A stretch of DNA of 64,000 nucleotides from Rahnella bonaserana. GTDB taxonomy: Bacteria > Pseudomonadota > Gammaproteobacteria > Enterobacterales > Enterobacteriaceae. Under the pieces are notes generated by a model, which was given only the letters and a program-made list of their open reading frames with translations, was not told the origin of the DNA and ran no database searches. The DNA lies in assembly GCF_019049675.1 (NCBI RefSeq), contig NZ_JAFMOW010000066.1, forward strand, positions 337,615 to 401,614, written 5' to 3'. Of the stretch, positions 19,798-29,554 are shown one piece after another. Position 1 is the first letter of the stretch. Each line of letters opens with the position of its first letter. The position numbers were made by a program, and so were the translations under genes.

Positions 19798-20466
19798 ATG
19801 GGCTTTATTCACTTTGTCATTGATTTCATTTTGCATATTGATGTGCATTTAGCGGAACTGGTTGCGCAGTATGGCATCTGGGTATACGGCATTTTATTCC
19901 TGATTTTATTCTGCGAAACGGGTCTGGTGGTCACGCCGTTCCTGCCGGGGGATTCGCTGCTGTTTGTGGCGGGTGCGCTGGCGGCATTACCCAGCAATGA
20001 TCTCAATGTTCACGTGATGGTCGCACTGATGGCGATTGCGGCGATCGTGGGTGATGCGGTGAATTACACTATCGGTCGGGTATTTGGTGAACGTCTGTTC
20101 AGTAATCCGGACTCGAAGATTTTCCGTCGCAGTTATTTGGACAAAACGCACAAGTTTTACGAGAAACATGGCGGCAAAACGATTATTCTTGCGCGCTTCG
20201 TGCCGATCGTCCGCACGTTTGCGCCGTTCGTGGCCGGTATGGGACATATGTCCTACCGTCATTTTGCTGCGTATAACGTGATTGGTGCGCTGGTTTGGGT
20301 GCTGTTATTTACCTATGCTGGCTACCTTTTCGGAGATCTGCCGATTGTTCAGGAAAATCTGAAATTACTGATCGTCGCTATCATCGTAGTGTCAATCCTG
20401 CCAGGTGTGGTTGAAATCTGGCGGCACAAACGCGCAGCGGCGAAAGAAAAGCGTCAGCAGGATTAA
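19798..20466 (+). CDS. dedA: DedA family membrane protein
   Basis: The 222-residue inner-membrane protein is the archetype of the DedA (SNARE-associated/VTT) family, whose members help flip undecaprenyl phosphate or other lipids and support envelope homeostasis. Shared marks are [19 protein letters not shown] and the amphipathic [19 protein letters not shown] with its essential arginines. GGAGG five bases upstream selects ATG 19798 over a GTG at 19786. Position and sequence match E. coli dedA. Confidence 0.95.
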   Translation: MGFIHFVIDFILHIDVHLAELVAQYGIWVYGILFLILFCETGLVVTPFLPGDSLLFVAGALAALPSNDLNVHVMVALMAIAAIVGDAVNYTIGRVFGERLFSNPDSKIFRRSYLDKTHKFYEKHGGKTIILARFVPIVRTFAPFVAGMGHMSYRHFAAYNVIGALVWVLLFTYAGYLFGDLPIVQENLKLLIVAIIVVSILPGVVEIWRHKRAAAKEKRQQD

Positions 20467-20730
20467 TCTCTGACGTTTTTTTGTGCGAGCGCTTTAAAAT
20501 TTAAGGCATTAAACCTGAGGGTAAGACCAGTTTTTTATCCACAGTGTCTGGCCGTTATGGTTTAATGAGCGACAATTTATGGTCTGTTCCTGCGAACAAC
20601 CCTTCTGTGGCGCGGTGTGTGAGTTTTTTTATCACCTGCGCACACAGGCGATTTTGGGTAGGTTTCAGGGGACTTGTTACAGCATGAACAGCGGACTGGC
20701 TTCGGCCGGGTTCAAACAGAAAGGTTATCG

Positions 20731-21645
20731 ATGAGCTGGATTGAACGAATTCTTAGTAAGAGCACTGACTCGCAAACCCGTAAGGCAAGCATTCCTGAGG
20801 GCGTCTGGACTAAATGCGACAGCTGCGGGCAGGTTCTTTACCGCGCCGAGCTTGAGCGCAATCTCATGGTCTGCCCTAAGTGCGACCACCATATGCGTCT
20901 TAGCGCACGTATGCGTCTGTCCACTTTCATGGATGAGGGCAGTGAGATTGAATTAGGCAGCGAGCTTGAGCCTAAAGATGTTCTGAAGTTTAAAGATTCC
21001 AAGAAATATAAAGATCGTCTGGTGGCTGCTCAGAAAGAAACCAACGAAAAAGATGCACTGATCGTCATGAAAGGCACCCTGTACGGTATGCCAATTGTGG
21101 TCGCATCTTTTGAATTTGCTTTCATGGGCGGTTCAATGGCTTCAGTTGTGGGCGCGCGTTTCGTACGTGCCGTCGAACAGGCGCTGGAAGATAACTGTCC
21201 TCTGGTGTGTTTCTCTGCCAGTGGTGGCGCTCGTATGCAGGAAGCGCTGATGTCGCTGATGCAGATGGCGAAAACCAGTGCAGCATTGGCGAAATTACAG
21301 GAACGCGGCCTGCCGTACATTTCTGTACTGACTGACCCAACCATGGGCGGTGTTTCTGCCAGTCTGGCTATGTTGGGTGACATCAACGTCGCTGAGCCGA
21401 AAGCGCTGATCGGTTTCGCCGGTCCACGTGTTATCGAGCAAACTGTACGTGAAAAACTGCCGCCGGGCTTCCAGCGCAGTGAGTTCCTGATCGAGAAAGG
21501 TGCGATTGATATGATCGTACGTCGTCCGGATATGCGCGCCAAACTGGGCAGCGTTCTGGCGAAACTGACCGGGCAACCGGAGCCGAACGTGGTTGACGTC
21601 CATGTTCCTGTCAACGGTTCTGCCGCTGACAACCAGGACGCCTGA
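20731..21645 (+). CDS. accD: Acetyl-CoA carboxylase carboxyltransferase subunit beta
   Basis: AccD pairs with AccA to move the carboxyl group from biotin to acetyl-CoA, the first committed step of fatty-acid synthesis. The N-terminal zinc finger is visible as CDSCGQVLY and CPKCDHH (about residues 27-51), followed by the crotonase-fold domain with [22 protein letters not shown] 20731 gives exactly the 304 residues of E. coli AccD. It has its own upstream region of 264 bases. Confidence 0.98.
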   Translation: MSWIERILSKSTDSQTRKASIPEGVWTKCDSCGQVLYRAELERNLMVCPKCDHHMRLSARMRLSTFMDEGSEIELGSELEPKDVLKFKDSKKYKDRLVAAQKETNEKDALIVMKGTLYGMPIVVASFEFAFMGGSMASVVGARFVRAVEQALEDNCPLVCFSASGGARMQEALMSLMQMAKTSAALAKLQERGLPYISVLTDPTMGGVSASLAMLGDINVAEPKALIGFAGPRVIEQTVREKLPPGFQRSEFLIEKGAIDMIVRRPDMRAKLGSVLAKLTGQPEPNVVDVHVPVNGSAADNQDA

Positions 21646-21674
21646 TCGAACAGGGTAAAAGCCGGTCAGTGAGT

Positions 21675-21703
21675 CGGGCGGTCATCTGATGTTGTGCCGC
21701 CCG
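21675..21703 (+). terminator. Stem-loop after accD
   Basis: CGGGCGG at 21675-21681 pairs with CCGCCCG at 21697-21703 around a 15-base loop, followed by CTGTTTCTCTG. It may be a partial terminator between accD and folC. Confidence 0.45.
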
Positions 21704-21832
21704 CTGTTTCTCTGCAAAACAGGCAGCCCGTGCTTTTACTCTGTCGGTGAATTCTGACAAAGAGGGCATTGCCTGCTTTCACAGTCTGGTGATGTAGTGT
21801 CGAAGTGAACCTGATAAGGTTGAACGGGACTC

Positions 21833-23119
21833 ATGCAAAATCAACTTATTCCCCAAGCCACGTCGCCTTTGGCCACGTGGCTTTATTATCTCGAACATCT
21901 CCATTCTCAGGCCATAGAGCTTGGCCTTGATCGGGTCAGAGCGGTGGGTGAAACACTCGATTTACTGACCCCTGCGCCGTGCGTTTTCACCGTCGCCGGA
22001 ACCAACGGTAAAGGCACGACGTGCGCGACACTTGAATCTGTCCTGATGGCTGCCGGATACCGTGTGGGTGTTTACAGTTCCCCACATCTGGTGCGTTATA
22101 CCGAGCGTGTGCGTATTCAGGGCGAAGAGTTGCCGGAATCTGCACACTGCGAATCTTTTGCAGCTCTCGAAGCCGGACGCGGCGATATCTCGCTGACCTA
22201 TTTCGAATACGGCACGTTGTCGGCATTGCAGCTGTTTAAACAGGCTGAGCTGGATGTGGTCATCCTTGAAGTCGGGCTGGGCGGGCGTCTGGATGCGACC
22301 AATATCGTCGACGCCAGCGTGTCTGTCGTCACCAGTATTGCACTCGATCACACTGACTGGCTAGGTTCTGACCGTGAAAGCATTGGTCGCGAAAAGGCCG
22401 GTATCTTCCGTGCCGCTAAACCAGCGGTGGTCGGTGAGCCGGATATGCCTCAGTCCATTGCGAATGTCGCACAGGAAAAACAGTCGGATTTATACCGCCG
22501 CGATGTGAACTGGCAATTTTCTGCTGATGCAGGACACTGGCGCTGGGCGGCGCTCGAAGCGGGCAAAGAAGTGAATGTTCTGGACGCGTTGCCGTTGCCT
22601 AATGTGCCGCTGGCTAATGCGGCCACCGCGCTGGCAGCACTGTATTATTCCGGTCTGAACGTTTCTGAAGCTGCGTTGCGCAGCGGGTTACAGCGTGCCG
22701 CTTTGCCGGGGCGTTTTCAGACGGTGAGTGAATCGCCGCGTCTTATTCTTGATGTCGCCCACAACCCGCATGCTGCAGCCTATCTGGCCGGACGCCTTGC
22801 TGAACAGCCGCGTAATGGCGGCAAAGTGCGCGCCGTCGTCGGAATGTTGAAAGACAAAGATATTGCCGGTACGCTGGCTTGTCTGTCGCCTCAGGTCGAT
22901 GAATGGTATTGCGCACCGCTGGAAGGCCCGCGCGGTGCCAGCGTTGCCGAACTGACGGTACATTTACCGCAGGCACGCCCATTTGATGATGTGGAGTCTG
23001 CCTGGAAACAGGCTATGCAGGAGGCGGCTCCTCAGGATATTGTGATTGTCTGCGGCTCGTTCCATACCGTAGCTCACGTAATGGATGCTATAGACACGGG
23101 GAAAACCAGTGGCAAGTAA
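21833..23119 (+). CDS. folC: Bifunctional dihydrofolate synthase / folylpolyglutamate synthase
   Basis: FolC adds glutamate to dihydropteroate and then to folates. This 428-residue Mur-ligase-family enzyme has the ATP loop VAGTNGKGTTCATLES (about residues 47-62), LEVGLGGRLDATNIVD, TSIALDHTDWLG and the glutamate-ligase region DVAHNPHAAAYLAGR. The start at 21833 aligns with E. coli FolC. The last 11 bases overlap dedD, implying translational coupling. Confidence 0.97.
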   Translation: MQNQLIPQATSPLATWLYYLEHLHSQAIELGLDRVRAVGETLDLLTPAPCVFTVAGTNGKGTTCATLESVLMAAGYRVGVYSSPHLVRYTERVRIQGEELPESAHCESFAALEAGRGDISLTYFEYGTLSALQLFKQAELDVVILEVGLGGRLDATNIVDASVSVVTSIALDHTDWLGSDRESIGREKAGIFRAAKPAVVGEPDMPQSIANVAQEKQSDLYRRDVNWQFSADAGHWRWAALEAGKEVNVLDALPLPNVPLANAATALAALYYSGLNVSEAALRSGLQRAALPGRFQTVSESPRLILDVAHNPHAAAYLAGRLAEQPRNGGKVRAVVGMLKDKDIAGTLACLSPQVDEWYCAPLEGPRGASVAELTVHLPQARPFDDVESAWKQAMQEAAPQDIVIVCGSFHTVAHVMDAIDTGKTSGK

Positions 23120-23900
23120 GTTTCAAAATCGTCTGGTCGGGACCATCATTCTGGTGGCTTTGGGCGTCATCATTTTGCCCGGTTTACTCGACGGCAAGAA
23201 AAAGCATTACGAAGACGAATTTGCGTCGATTCCCCTGGTGCCAAAACCGGGTGATGTTGAGGAACAGGATTCGGTGCCTCCGGTCACGCAATCGCTGCCA
23301 GCTCAGCCACCTGAAGGTGCAGATCAGTCCATGACGGGCGGGCAGAATACTGACAGTTCTGCCAACAACACCAACGCCGCGAATCATGGCAATGTGGCAC
23401 CGGGTAATACCACGGTGGAATCCCAGCCGCCGGTCACCACGATGCCTGAGCAGAAAAAAACCGTGCAGACGGCTCCTGTCAAACCAGTACAGCAGAAGCC
23501 GAAAACGATTGAGCCTAAGCCGATGGCCGAAGCCAAACCGACGGTGAAACCTAAACCTGTCGAACAGCCGAAGCCAGTTGAGCAGCCAAAAGCCGTTGCT
23601 GAACAGCCTAAACCTGTTGAGCAGCCAAAACCTGCGCAGGAAGAAAAAGCACCGGCAGGGCAGTCCTATGTCGTACAGCTGGGTGCGCTGAAAAATGCCG
23701 CTAAAGCCAATGAGATTGTGGCTAATCTGCGGTTATCCGGTTTCCGCGCCTATACCGTGCCAGCAACGCCGGTTCAGGGGCAGATCACGCGCCTGTACGT
23801 GGGCCCGGATGCGTCGAAGCAGAAACTTGAAGCGTCGCTTCCGCAACTGCAACAGCTGAGCGGATTGGGCGGGCAGGTTCGGGCATACAGCGCGCACTGA
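23109..23900 (+). CDS. dedD: DedD, SPOR-domain cell division protein
   Basis: DedD is a bitopic inner-membrane protein recruited to the septum through a SPOR domain that binds denuded glycan. Visible are a short cytoplasmic tail, a membrane segment at about residues 9-27 (LVGTIILVALGVIILPGLL), a long Pro/Lys/Gln-rich periplasmic linker and the SPOR domain at about 185-260 (YVVQLGALKNAAKANEIVANLRLSGFRAY in outline). The start is GTG inside folC. At 263 residues it is longer than the E. coli protein, mainly because of the linker. Confidence 0.94.
   Translation: MASKFQNRLVGTIILVALGVIILPGLLDGKKKHYEDEFASIPLVPKPGDVEEQDSVPPVTQSLPAQPPEGADQSMTGGQNTDSSANNTNAANHGNVAPGNTTVESQPPVTTMPEQKKTVQTAPVKPVQQKPKTIEPKPMAEAKPTVKPKPVEQPKPVEQPKAVAEQPKPVEQPKPAQEEKAPAGQSYVVQLGALKNAAKANEIVANLRLSGFRAYTVPATPVQGQITRLYVGPDASKQKLEASLPQLQQLSGLGGQVRAYSAH
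23554..23637 (+). repeat. KPVEQP-type tandem repeat inside dedD
   Basis: Imperfect tandem units coding for (K)PKPVEQP recur four to five times in the periplasmic linker of DedD. Such tracts change length easily by slippage and set the reach of the SPOR domain from the membrane. Confidence 0.7.
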
Positions 23901-23905
23901 CTTTG

Positions 23906-23931
23906 CTCCTCTCCCTGCGAAGGGGAGGGAG
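23906..23931. repeat. REP-like palindrome after dedD
   Basis: CTCCTCTCCCT pairs with AGGGGAGGGAG, a G/C-rich hairpin with core TGCGA. It belongs with the similar palindromes at 30339-30362 and 33401-33530. Confidence 0.6.
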
Positions 23932-23958
23932 TCGTTAAAACATAAAAAATACCACGGA

Positions 23959-23984
23959 GGGCACAAGCGATTTGTGCCCTTTTT
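23959..23984 (+). terminator. dedD intrinsic terminator
   Basis: GGGCACAA at 23959-23966 pairs with TTGTGCCC at 23972-23979 around a 5-base loop, followed by TTTTTC. Confidence 0.87.
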
Positions 23985-24080
23985 CTATAAGATCCTCTGG
24001 TTGGGTTTTTATAGGTTTATGCTGCGATTGAGGTTTTTTTAATCGCTATTATTAATTTGTCTGACCGGCAGATTTCCCCT

Positions 24081-24096
24081 ACGCAAACGTTTTCTT
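24081..24096 (+). promoter_or_regulatory. PurR operator of the cvpA-purF operon
   Basis: ACGCAAACGTTTTCTT matches the PurR operator consensus (ACGCAAACGTTTTCNT) at every defined position, 70 bases before cvpA. PurR with hypoxanthine or guanine represses cvpA-purF in E. coli from the same place. Confidence 0.93.
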
Positions 24097-24165
24097 TTTC
24101 TGTTAGAATTCGCCGCGAACTGGATGCCGGGGTAGACGTGACTGGATTAGACACTGGAATAGTTA

Positions 24166-24657
24166 ATGGTCTGGATTGATTACGTCATCATTGCGGTTAT
24201 CGGATTTTCTGCTTTAGTCAGTTTGATCCGTGGCTTTGTTCGCGAGGCTTTATCGCTGGTAACCTGGGCTTGCGCCTTCTTTGTTGCCAGCCATTATTAC
24301 CCTTATCTCGCCATCTACTTCACGCGTTTCGAAGATGAGTTAGTTCGAAACGGGATCGCAATTGCCATCTTGTTCATCGCGACGTTGATCGTAGGTGCAA
24401 TTGTCAACTATGTGATCAGTTCGCTGGTGGAAAAAACCGGGTTGTCCGGCACTGACAGGGTGTTAGGTGTGTGTTTCGGCGCACTGCGCGGGGTGTTAAT
24501 TGTCTCCGCGATGCTGTTCTTCCTGGATACCTTCACCAGTTTTTCACAAAGTGAAGACTGGAAACAATCCCAGTTGATCCCACAATTCAGTTATATCATC
24601 AGGTGGTTCTTTGACTACCTGCAGAGCACGTCGAGTTTCTTGCCAAAACATATTTAG
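24166..24657 (+). CDS. cvpA: CvpA, colicin V production / membrane protein
   Basis: This 163-residue inner-membrane protein with about four hydrophobic segments is close to E. coli CvpA throughout (FVREALSLVTWACAFFVASHYY; GLSGTDRVLGVCFGALRGVL). It is needed for colicin V export and for resistance to some bile salts in enteric bacteria; its molecular activity is unknown. It is cotranscribed with purF, which begins 30 bases downstream, under the PurR operator. Confidence 0.96.
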   Translation: MVWIDYVIIAVIGFSALVSLIRGFVREALSLVTWACAFFVASHYYPYLAIYFTRFEDELVRNGIAIAILFIATLIVGAIVNYVISSLVEKTGLSGTDRVLGVCFGALRGVLIVSAMLFFLDTFTSFSQSEDWKQSQLIPQFSYIIRWFFDYLQSTSSFLPKHI

Positions 24658-24687
24658 TTCAGGCAGCGCTGAAGAGGAAAAGACAAC

Positions 24688-26205
24688 ATGTGCGGTATTG
24701 TCGGTATCGCCGGTTTCATGCCGGTAAACCAGTCGATTTATGACGCGTTAACGGTGTTACAACACCGTGGGCAGGATGCCGCAGGCATCGTCACCATTGA
24801 TGCCAATAATAACTTCCGTTTACGGAAAGCGAATGGCCTGGTGAAGGATGTTTTCGAAGCCCGCCATATGCAACGCTTACAGGGCAACATGGGTATTGGC
24901 CATGTGCGCTACCCAACGGCTGGCAGTTCCAGCGCTTCAGAAGCTCAACCTTTTTACGTCAACTCTCCGTTCGGCATCACCCTTGCTCATAACGGTAACC
25001 TGACCAATGCTCACGAATTGCGAAGCAATCTGTTCGAAGGCCAGCGTCGCCATGTGAACACCACTTCCGATTCAGAGATCCTGCTTAATATCCTGGCGAG
25101 TGAACTGGATCGTTTCCAGCATTACCCGCTGGAAGCCGATAACATTTTCGCTGCGGTTGCTGCGGTGAATCTGAAAATCCGTGGCGCTTACGCGTGTGTG
25201 GCGATGATCATCGGTCACGGCATGCTGGCGTTCCGTGACCCGCACGGTATCCGTCCGCTGGTTATCGGTAAGCGCACGCTGGAAGACGGCCGTAATGAGT
25301 ACATGGTGGCGTCTGAAAGTGTGGCACTCGATACGTTAGGCTTTGAGTTCCTGCGTGACGTTGCGCCGGGCGAAGCGGTGTATATCACCGAAAAAGGCCA
25401 GCTCTACACTCGCATGTGTGCAGAGAATCCTCAGTACAATCCGTGCCTGTTCGAGTACGTGTACTTCGCGCGTCCTGACTCCTTCATCGACAAGATTTCC
25501 GTCTACAGCGCCCGTGTTCGTATGGGTGAAAAGCTGGGCGCGAAAATTGCCCGTGAATGGGAAGATCTGGATATCGATGTGGTCATTCCTATCCCGGAAA
25601 CCTCCTGCGATATCGCGCTGGAAATCGCCCGTATCCTGAATAAACCGTACCGTCAGGGTTTTGTGAAAAACCGCTACGTGGGCCGTACCTTTATCATGCC
25701 GGGTCAGCAGGAACGTCGTAAATCAGTACGCCGTAAACTGAACGCCAACCGTGCCGAGTTCCGCGATAAAAACGTGCTGCTGGTGGATGACTCCATCGTG
25801 CGCGGTACCACCTCTCAGCAGATTGTTGAGATGGCACGTGAAGCCGGTGCGAGACGTGTTTATCTGGCGTCAGCGGCGCCGGAAATTCGTTTCCCGAACG
25901 TTTACGGTATCGATATGCCAAGTGCCAACGAGCTGATTGCGCACGGCCGTGAAGTCAGCGAAATCAATCAGATGATTGGTGCTGATGCGTTAATCTTCCA
26001 GGATCTGAGCGACCTTATCGCTGCAGTGAAAGAAGACAATACCGATATCGAGAAATTCGAATGTTCAGTCTTTGACGGTGTTTACGTGACTAAAGATGTT
26101 GACCAGAACTATCTGGAATACCTCGAAGCCCTGCGTAACGACGACGCTCAGGCATTGCGTGGTCAGCAGGAAGCGGAAAACCTTGAGATGCACAACGAAG
26201 GCTGA
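24688..26205 (+). CDS. purF: Amidophosphoribosyltransferase
   Basis: PurF makes 5-phosphoribosylamine from PRPP and glutamine, the first step of purine synthesis. The N-terminal nucleophile glutaminase begins MCGIVGIAG with catalytic Cys2 (exposed after Met removal). The phosphoribosyltransferase PRPP loop [13 protein letters not shown] is at about residues 365-377. The 505-residue length equals E. coli PurF. The start has a GAGGAAAAG site. Confidence 0.98.
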   Translation: MCGIVGIAGFMPVNQSIYDALTVLQHRGQDAAGIVTIDANNNFRLRKANGLVKDVFEARHMQRLQGNMGIGHVRYPTAGSSSASEAQPFYVNSPFGITLAHNGNLTNAHELRSNLFEGQRRHVNTTSDSEILLNILASELDRFQHYPLEADNIFAAVAAVNLKIRGAYACVAMIIGHGMLAFRDPHGIRPLVIGKRTLEDGRNEYMVASESVALDTLGFEFLRDVAPGEAVYITEKGQLYTRMCAENPQYNPCLFEYVYFARPDSFIDKISVYSARVRMGEKLGAKIAREWEDLDIDVVIPIPETSCDIALEIARILNKPYRQGFVKNRYVGRTFIMPGQQERRKSVRRKLNANRAEFRDKNVLLVDDSIVRGTTSQQIVEMAREAGARRVYLASAAPEIRFPNVYGIDMPSANELIAHGREVSEINQMIGADALIFQDLSDLIAAVKEDNTDIEKFECSVFDGVYVTKDVDQNYLEYLEALRNDDAQALRGQQEAENLEMHNEG

Positions 26206-26230
26206 TTAGCGGGTTGCTGACATCCGCATA

Positions 26231-26273
26231 AACGCGTCCCTCCGGTGAACAACCGGGCGGGCGCGTTTTTTTA
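26231..26273 (+). terminator. purF intrinsic terminator
   Basis: A long imperfect hairpin (AACGCG...CCGGT with ACCGG...CGCGTT) is followed by seven T. Confidence 0.85.
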
Positions 26274-26336
26274 TGTCTGAATTTATGTCAGTATTGGCAG
26301 CATAGGGTCTGGTTACATTTTTCTAAGGCAGTGTTC

Positions 26337-26909
26337 ATGAAACGACTTATCGTCGGTATTTCAGGCGCCAGCGGCGCAATTTATGGTGTCAGGCTTTTGC
26401 AGGTTTTGCAGGGCGTGCCTGATATCGAAACTCATCTGGTGATGAGCAATGCCGCCCGCCAGACGCTGACCCTGGAAACGGATCTGACGCTACGTGATGT
26501 TCAGGCACTGGCGGATGTGGTGCATGATTCGCGTGATATCGCCGCCAGCATTTCTTCCGGCTCTTTCAAAACAGCAGGAATGGTGATTTTACCCTGCTCG
26601 ATTAAAACGCTTTCCGGGATCGTAAACAGTTACACCGACGGTTTGCTGACGCGTGCTGCGGACGTGGTGCTTAAAGAACGCCGCCGTCTGGTATTGTGCG
26701 TGCGCGAGACGCCGCTGCATCTTGGGCATTTGCGCCTCATGACGCAGGCCGCTGAGCTTGGCGCCATCATCATGCCGCCTGTTCCGGCGTTTTATCACCG
26801 CCCGACGTCTGTTGAAGATATTATCGATCAGACCGTAAACCGGGTGATTGATCAGTTTGATATTGAGCTCCCTGAAGACTTATTTGTTCGATGGCAGGGC
26901 AGTCGCTGA
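26337..26909 (+). CDS. ubiX: UbiX, flavin prenyltransferase
   Basis: UbiX prenylates FMN to make the cofactor used by the UbiD decarboxylase in ubiquinone synthesis. The 190-residue protein has the FMN-binding GISGASGAIYGVRLL near the N-terminus, SSGSFKTAGMVILPCSIKT near 73-91 and VLCVRETPLHLGHL near 121-134. ATG 26337 has AAGGCAG upstream and aligns with E. coli; a GTG two codons earlier is unlikely. Confidence 0.97.
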   Translation: MKRLIVGISGASGAIYGVRLLQVLQGVPDIETHLVMSNAARQTLTLETDLTLRDVQALADVVHDSRDIAASISSGSFKTAGMVILPCSIKTLSGIVNSYTDGLLTRAADVVLKERRRLVLCVRETPLHLGHLRLMTQAAELGAIIMPPVPAFYHRPTSVEDIIDQTVNRVIDQFDIELPEDLFVRWQGSR

Positions 26910-27231
26910 TCTTTCTTCTCCCAATCCGCACTCATTTCGCGCAGTTCAGTTACATTGCACCAACAATGATCACAATTTGATTCATTAAGGTGCAGTGTTC
27001 CTTGCCCCTTCAGCTATTCTTCCTTCAGACCTTTGAAAACTTTCATTATCCCGATGCTTTTTTGACCGGTTTTCGTTCTCTCACCGCGTAAAGTGGCTGT
27101 GCTGAGAAACGGCACGAAAAGTGCATGAGAAAATCTGGCAAAAAGCCATTTGCATCGTTCAGCAAACTATAAAAAGACGTTCATTCACGCACACACAACC
27201 ACAACAGATGAATAATCACTGAGGCTAATGT
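26910..27231. promoter_or_regulatory. Control region of hisJ
   Basis: This 322-base region has no coding sequence. It holds a sigma-54-like element at 27110-27126 (listed separately). NtrC-like half-sites TGCACCAA (26956-26963) and TTAAGGTGCA (26985-26994) lie about 130 bases further upstream, a normal distance for an enhancer. The half-sites are too far apart to be one standard NtrC dimer site. Nitrogen control of basic amino-acid uptake is known in Salmonella. Confidence 0.4.
27110..27126 (+). promoter_or_regulatory. Candidate sigma-54 promoter of hisJ
   Basis: CGGCACGAAAAGTGCAT fits the -24/-12 pattern TGGCAC-N5-TTGCA with the correct GG-to-GC spacing and two mismatches. Transcription would start near 27137, about 95 bases before hisJ. 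Confidence 0.5.
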
Positions 27232-28014
27232 ATGAAAAAGTTGTTCAAGGTTCTTCCGCTGGTTCTGGTCTTAGCCAGTGCAGGTAGTGCATTTGCTGCC
27301 GTGCCTAAAGCAATTAATATCGGTACTGATCCGACTTACGCCCCATTTGAATCAAAAGACTCCAGCGGCAAGCTGGTTGGCTTTGATATCGACCTGGCTA
27401 ACGAGATGTGTAAACGTGCAGCCATCAAATGCACTTATGTTGAAAGTGATTTCGATGCACTGATCCCCTCTCTGAAAGCCAAGAAAATTGATGCGATTAT
27501 TTCCTCATTATCCATCACCGAAAAACGTCAGCTGGAAATTGATTTCACTGAAAAACTTTATGCCGCTAACGCCCGCCTTATCGCGCCTAAAGGCTCCAAA
27601 ATTCTGCCCACTCTGGATGCCCTGAAAGGCAAAAACGTTGGCGTATTGCAGGGTTCCACTCAGGAAGCCTATGCCAACGCACAATGGCAGCCAAAAGGCA
27701 TCAACGTGGTGGCTTACCAGAACCAGGATCTGATTTATGCAGATCTGGCATCTGGTCGTCTTGACGCAGCATTCCAGGATGAAGTGGCAGGCAGTGAAGG
27801 CTTCCTGAAACAGGCTGCGGGCAAAGACTATGCGTTTGCAGGCCCTGCAGTGAAAGATGATAAATTCTTTGGCGTGGGCACCGGTATGGGTCTGCGTAAG
27901 AATGAAACTGACCTGAAAGATGCCCTGAACAAGGCGTTTGACAGCATGCGTAAGGACGGGACTTACGACAAACTGGCGAAAAAATACTTCGACTTTGACG
28001 TTTACGGCGGCTGA
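27232..28014 (+). CDS. hisJ: HisJ/ArgT-type basic amino-acid periplasmic binding protein
   Basis: This is the 260-residue solute-binding protein of the histidine/lysine/arginine/ornithine ABC transporter. It starts with a Sec signal (cleavage near SAFA/AVPK). Binding-site blocks are [20 protein letters not shown] and [12 protein letters not shown]. Some segments read like E. coli HisJ ([29 protein letters not shown]), others like ArgT ([28 protein letters not shown]). Only one such gene is present, where E. coli has argT and hisJ in tandem, so it probably serves both roles. The permease genes follow. Confidence 0.93.
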   Translation: MKKLFKVLPLVLVLASAGSAFAAVPKAINIGTDPTYAPFESKDSSGKLVGFDIDLANEMCKRAAIKCTYVESDFDALIPSLKAKKIDAIISSLSITEKRQLEIDFTEKLYAANARLIAPKGSKILPTLDALKGKNVGVLQGSTQEAYANAQWQPKGINVVAYQNQDLIYADLASGRLDAAFQDEVAGSEGFLKQAAGKDYAFAGPAVKDDKFFGVGTGMGLRKNETDLKDALNKAFDSMRKDGTYDKLAKKYFDFDVYGG

Positions 28015-28035
28015 TTCGCGCTGTGAGATGTGCCA

Positions 28036-28059
28036 AAGGGAGCGGCTCGCCGCTCCCTT
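28036..28059 (+). other. Intercistronic hairpin between hisJ and hisQ
   Basis: AAGGGAGCGG at 28036-28045 pairs perfectly with CCGCTCCCTT at 28050-28059 around CTCG. No T run follows, so it is more likely a 3'-end stabiliser that keeps hisJ mRNA above hisQMP than a full terminator. Confidence 0.65.
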
Positions 28060-28120
28060 CGGTTCTGACGCGGGTTGCGGTTTTGCCTGCGCAGGGATCC
28101 ATTAAAGACAGGAAAAAACC

Positions 28121-28807
28121 ATGCTGTATGGGTATTCCCAGGTAATTATCCAGGGCACGTTGGTGACACTGGAGCTGGCGATTTCGTCAGTGATTTTAGC
28201 GCTGGTGATAGGGCTTATCGGGGCTGGTGGGAAACTGTCGAAGAGCCGGATTATTTCTGGTTTTTTTGGTTGCTATACCACGCTTATCCGCGGCGTACCT
28301 GATCTGGTATTGATGTTATTAATTTTTTACGGTCTGCAGATTGCACTCAACAGCCTGACTGAATCCGTCGGCATGGCGCAGATTGATATCGATCCGATGA
28401 GCGCTGGCATCATCACGCTGGGATTTATTTACGGCGCGTACTTCACAGAAACGTTCCGTGGCGCATTTATGGCGGTTCCGCGCGGGCAAATCGAAGCGGC
28501 GACCGCGTTTGGTTTCAGCGGCTCGCAAATTTTCCGTCGGATTCTGTTCCCGGCCATGATGCGTTTTGCTCTGCCCGGTATTGCCAACAACTGGCAGGTT
28601 ATCCTTAAAGCTACCGCGCTGGTGTCATTGCTTGGCCTGAATGACGTGGTCAAAGCCACGCAGCTGGCCGGTAAAGGCACGTATCAGCCATTCTACTTTG
28701 CGATTGTGGCGGGTGTGGTTTATCTGATTTTCACCACGCTGTCGAACGGCGTGCTGGTATGGCTTGATCGCCGTTATTCGCTGGGTGTGAAGAGGGCCGA
28801 TCTATGA
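28121..28807 (+). CDS. hisQ: Histidine/basic amino-acid ABC transporter permease HisQ
   Basis: The 228-residue inner-membrane permease has about five hydrophobic segments and the EAA loop EAATAFGFSGSQIFRRILFP (about residues 125-144), which contacts HisP. It forms the membrane channel with HisM. The sequence follows E. coli HisQ closely, including TLIRGVPDLVLMLLIFYGLQ. The stop overlaps the hisM start by four bases (ATGA), so translation is coupled. Confidence 0.97.
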   Translation: MLYGYSQVIIQGTLVTLELAISSVILALVIGLIGAGGKLSKSRIISGFFGCYTTLIRGVPDLVLMLLIFYGLQIALNSLTESVGMAQIDIDPMSAGIITLGFIYGAYFTETFRGAFMAVPRGQIEAATAFGFSGSQIFRRILFPAMMRFALPGIANNWQVILKATALVSLLGLNDVVKATQLAGKGTYQPFYFAIVAGVVYLIFTTLSNGVLVWLDRRYSLGVKRADL

Positions 28808-29520
28808 TCGAAATTTTACAACAGTACGGTATGTCCCTGCTCTACAGCGACGGTTACCGTTTCACCGGTCTGGCAATCACCCTGTGGTTACTGATCAGCT
28901 CCGTCGTAATAGGTGGATTGCTGGCGGTGCCGATGGCGGTGGGGCGCGTGTCTTCCAACAAGTTCATCCGCTATCCGATCTGGCTGTATACCTATGTTTT
29001 CCGCGGTACGCCGTTGTACGTGCAGCTGCTGGTGTTCTACTCCGGGATGTACAGTCTGGAAATCGTGCGTGGCACGGATTTTCTCAATGCGTTCTTCCGC
29101 AGCGGGCTGAACTGTACGATTCTGGCACTGACACTTAATACCTGCGCGTATACCACCGAGATTTTTGCCGGTGCGATCCGTTCTGTTCCGCACGGTGAAA
29201 TTGAAGCGGCCAATGCCTACGGATTCTCACGCTTCAAACTGTACACCTGCATCATTTTGCCGTCTGCATTACGCACTGCGCTGCCCGCATACAGTAATGA
29301 AGTCATTCTGATGCTGCACTCCACTGCGCTGGCGTTTACCGCCACGGTTCCGGACGTGCTGAAAATAGCCCGCGATATTAACTCGGCGACGTATCAGCCG
29401 TTTTATGCTTTCGGGATTGCAGCAGTGATTTATCTTTGTGTTTCTTTTGTCCTGATTGGTCTGTTCCGCAAGGCGGAAAAACGCTGGCTGGCGCATGTTA
29501 AGCCTCAGTCTGCCCATTAA
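28804..29520 (+). CDS. hisM: Histidine/basic amino-acid ABC transporter permease HisM
   Basis: This 238-residue second permease subunit has the EAA loop EIEAANAYGFSRFKLYTCII at about residues 138-157 and five predicted membrane spans. It pairs with HisQ and HisP. Translation starts inside the hisQ stop codon. HisP follows after 34 bases. Confidence 0.97.
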   Translation: MIEILQQYGMSLLYSDGYRFTGLAITLWLLISSVVIGGLLAVPMAVGRVSSNKFIRYPIWLYTYVFRGTPLYVQLLVFYSGMYSLEIVRGTDFLNAFFRSGLNCTILALTLNTCAYTTEIFAGAIRSVPHGEIEAANAYGFSRFKLYTCIILPSALRTALPAYSNEVILMLHSTALAFTATVPDVLKIARDINSATYQPFYAFGIAAVIYLCVSFVLIGLFRKAEKRWLAHVKPQSAH

Positions 29521-29554
29521 AAAAGCCAACCAATAATTATTGCGGATAAAAACT

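Noticed and set aside
27133-27156. TGGCA...TTGCA pair as a second sigma-54 promoter before hisJ
   Set aside because: The GG-to-GC distance is three bases too long; the element at 27110-27126 has the correct spacing.
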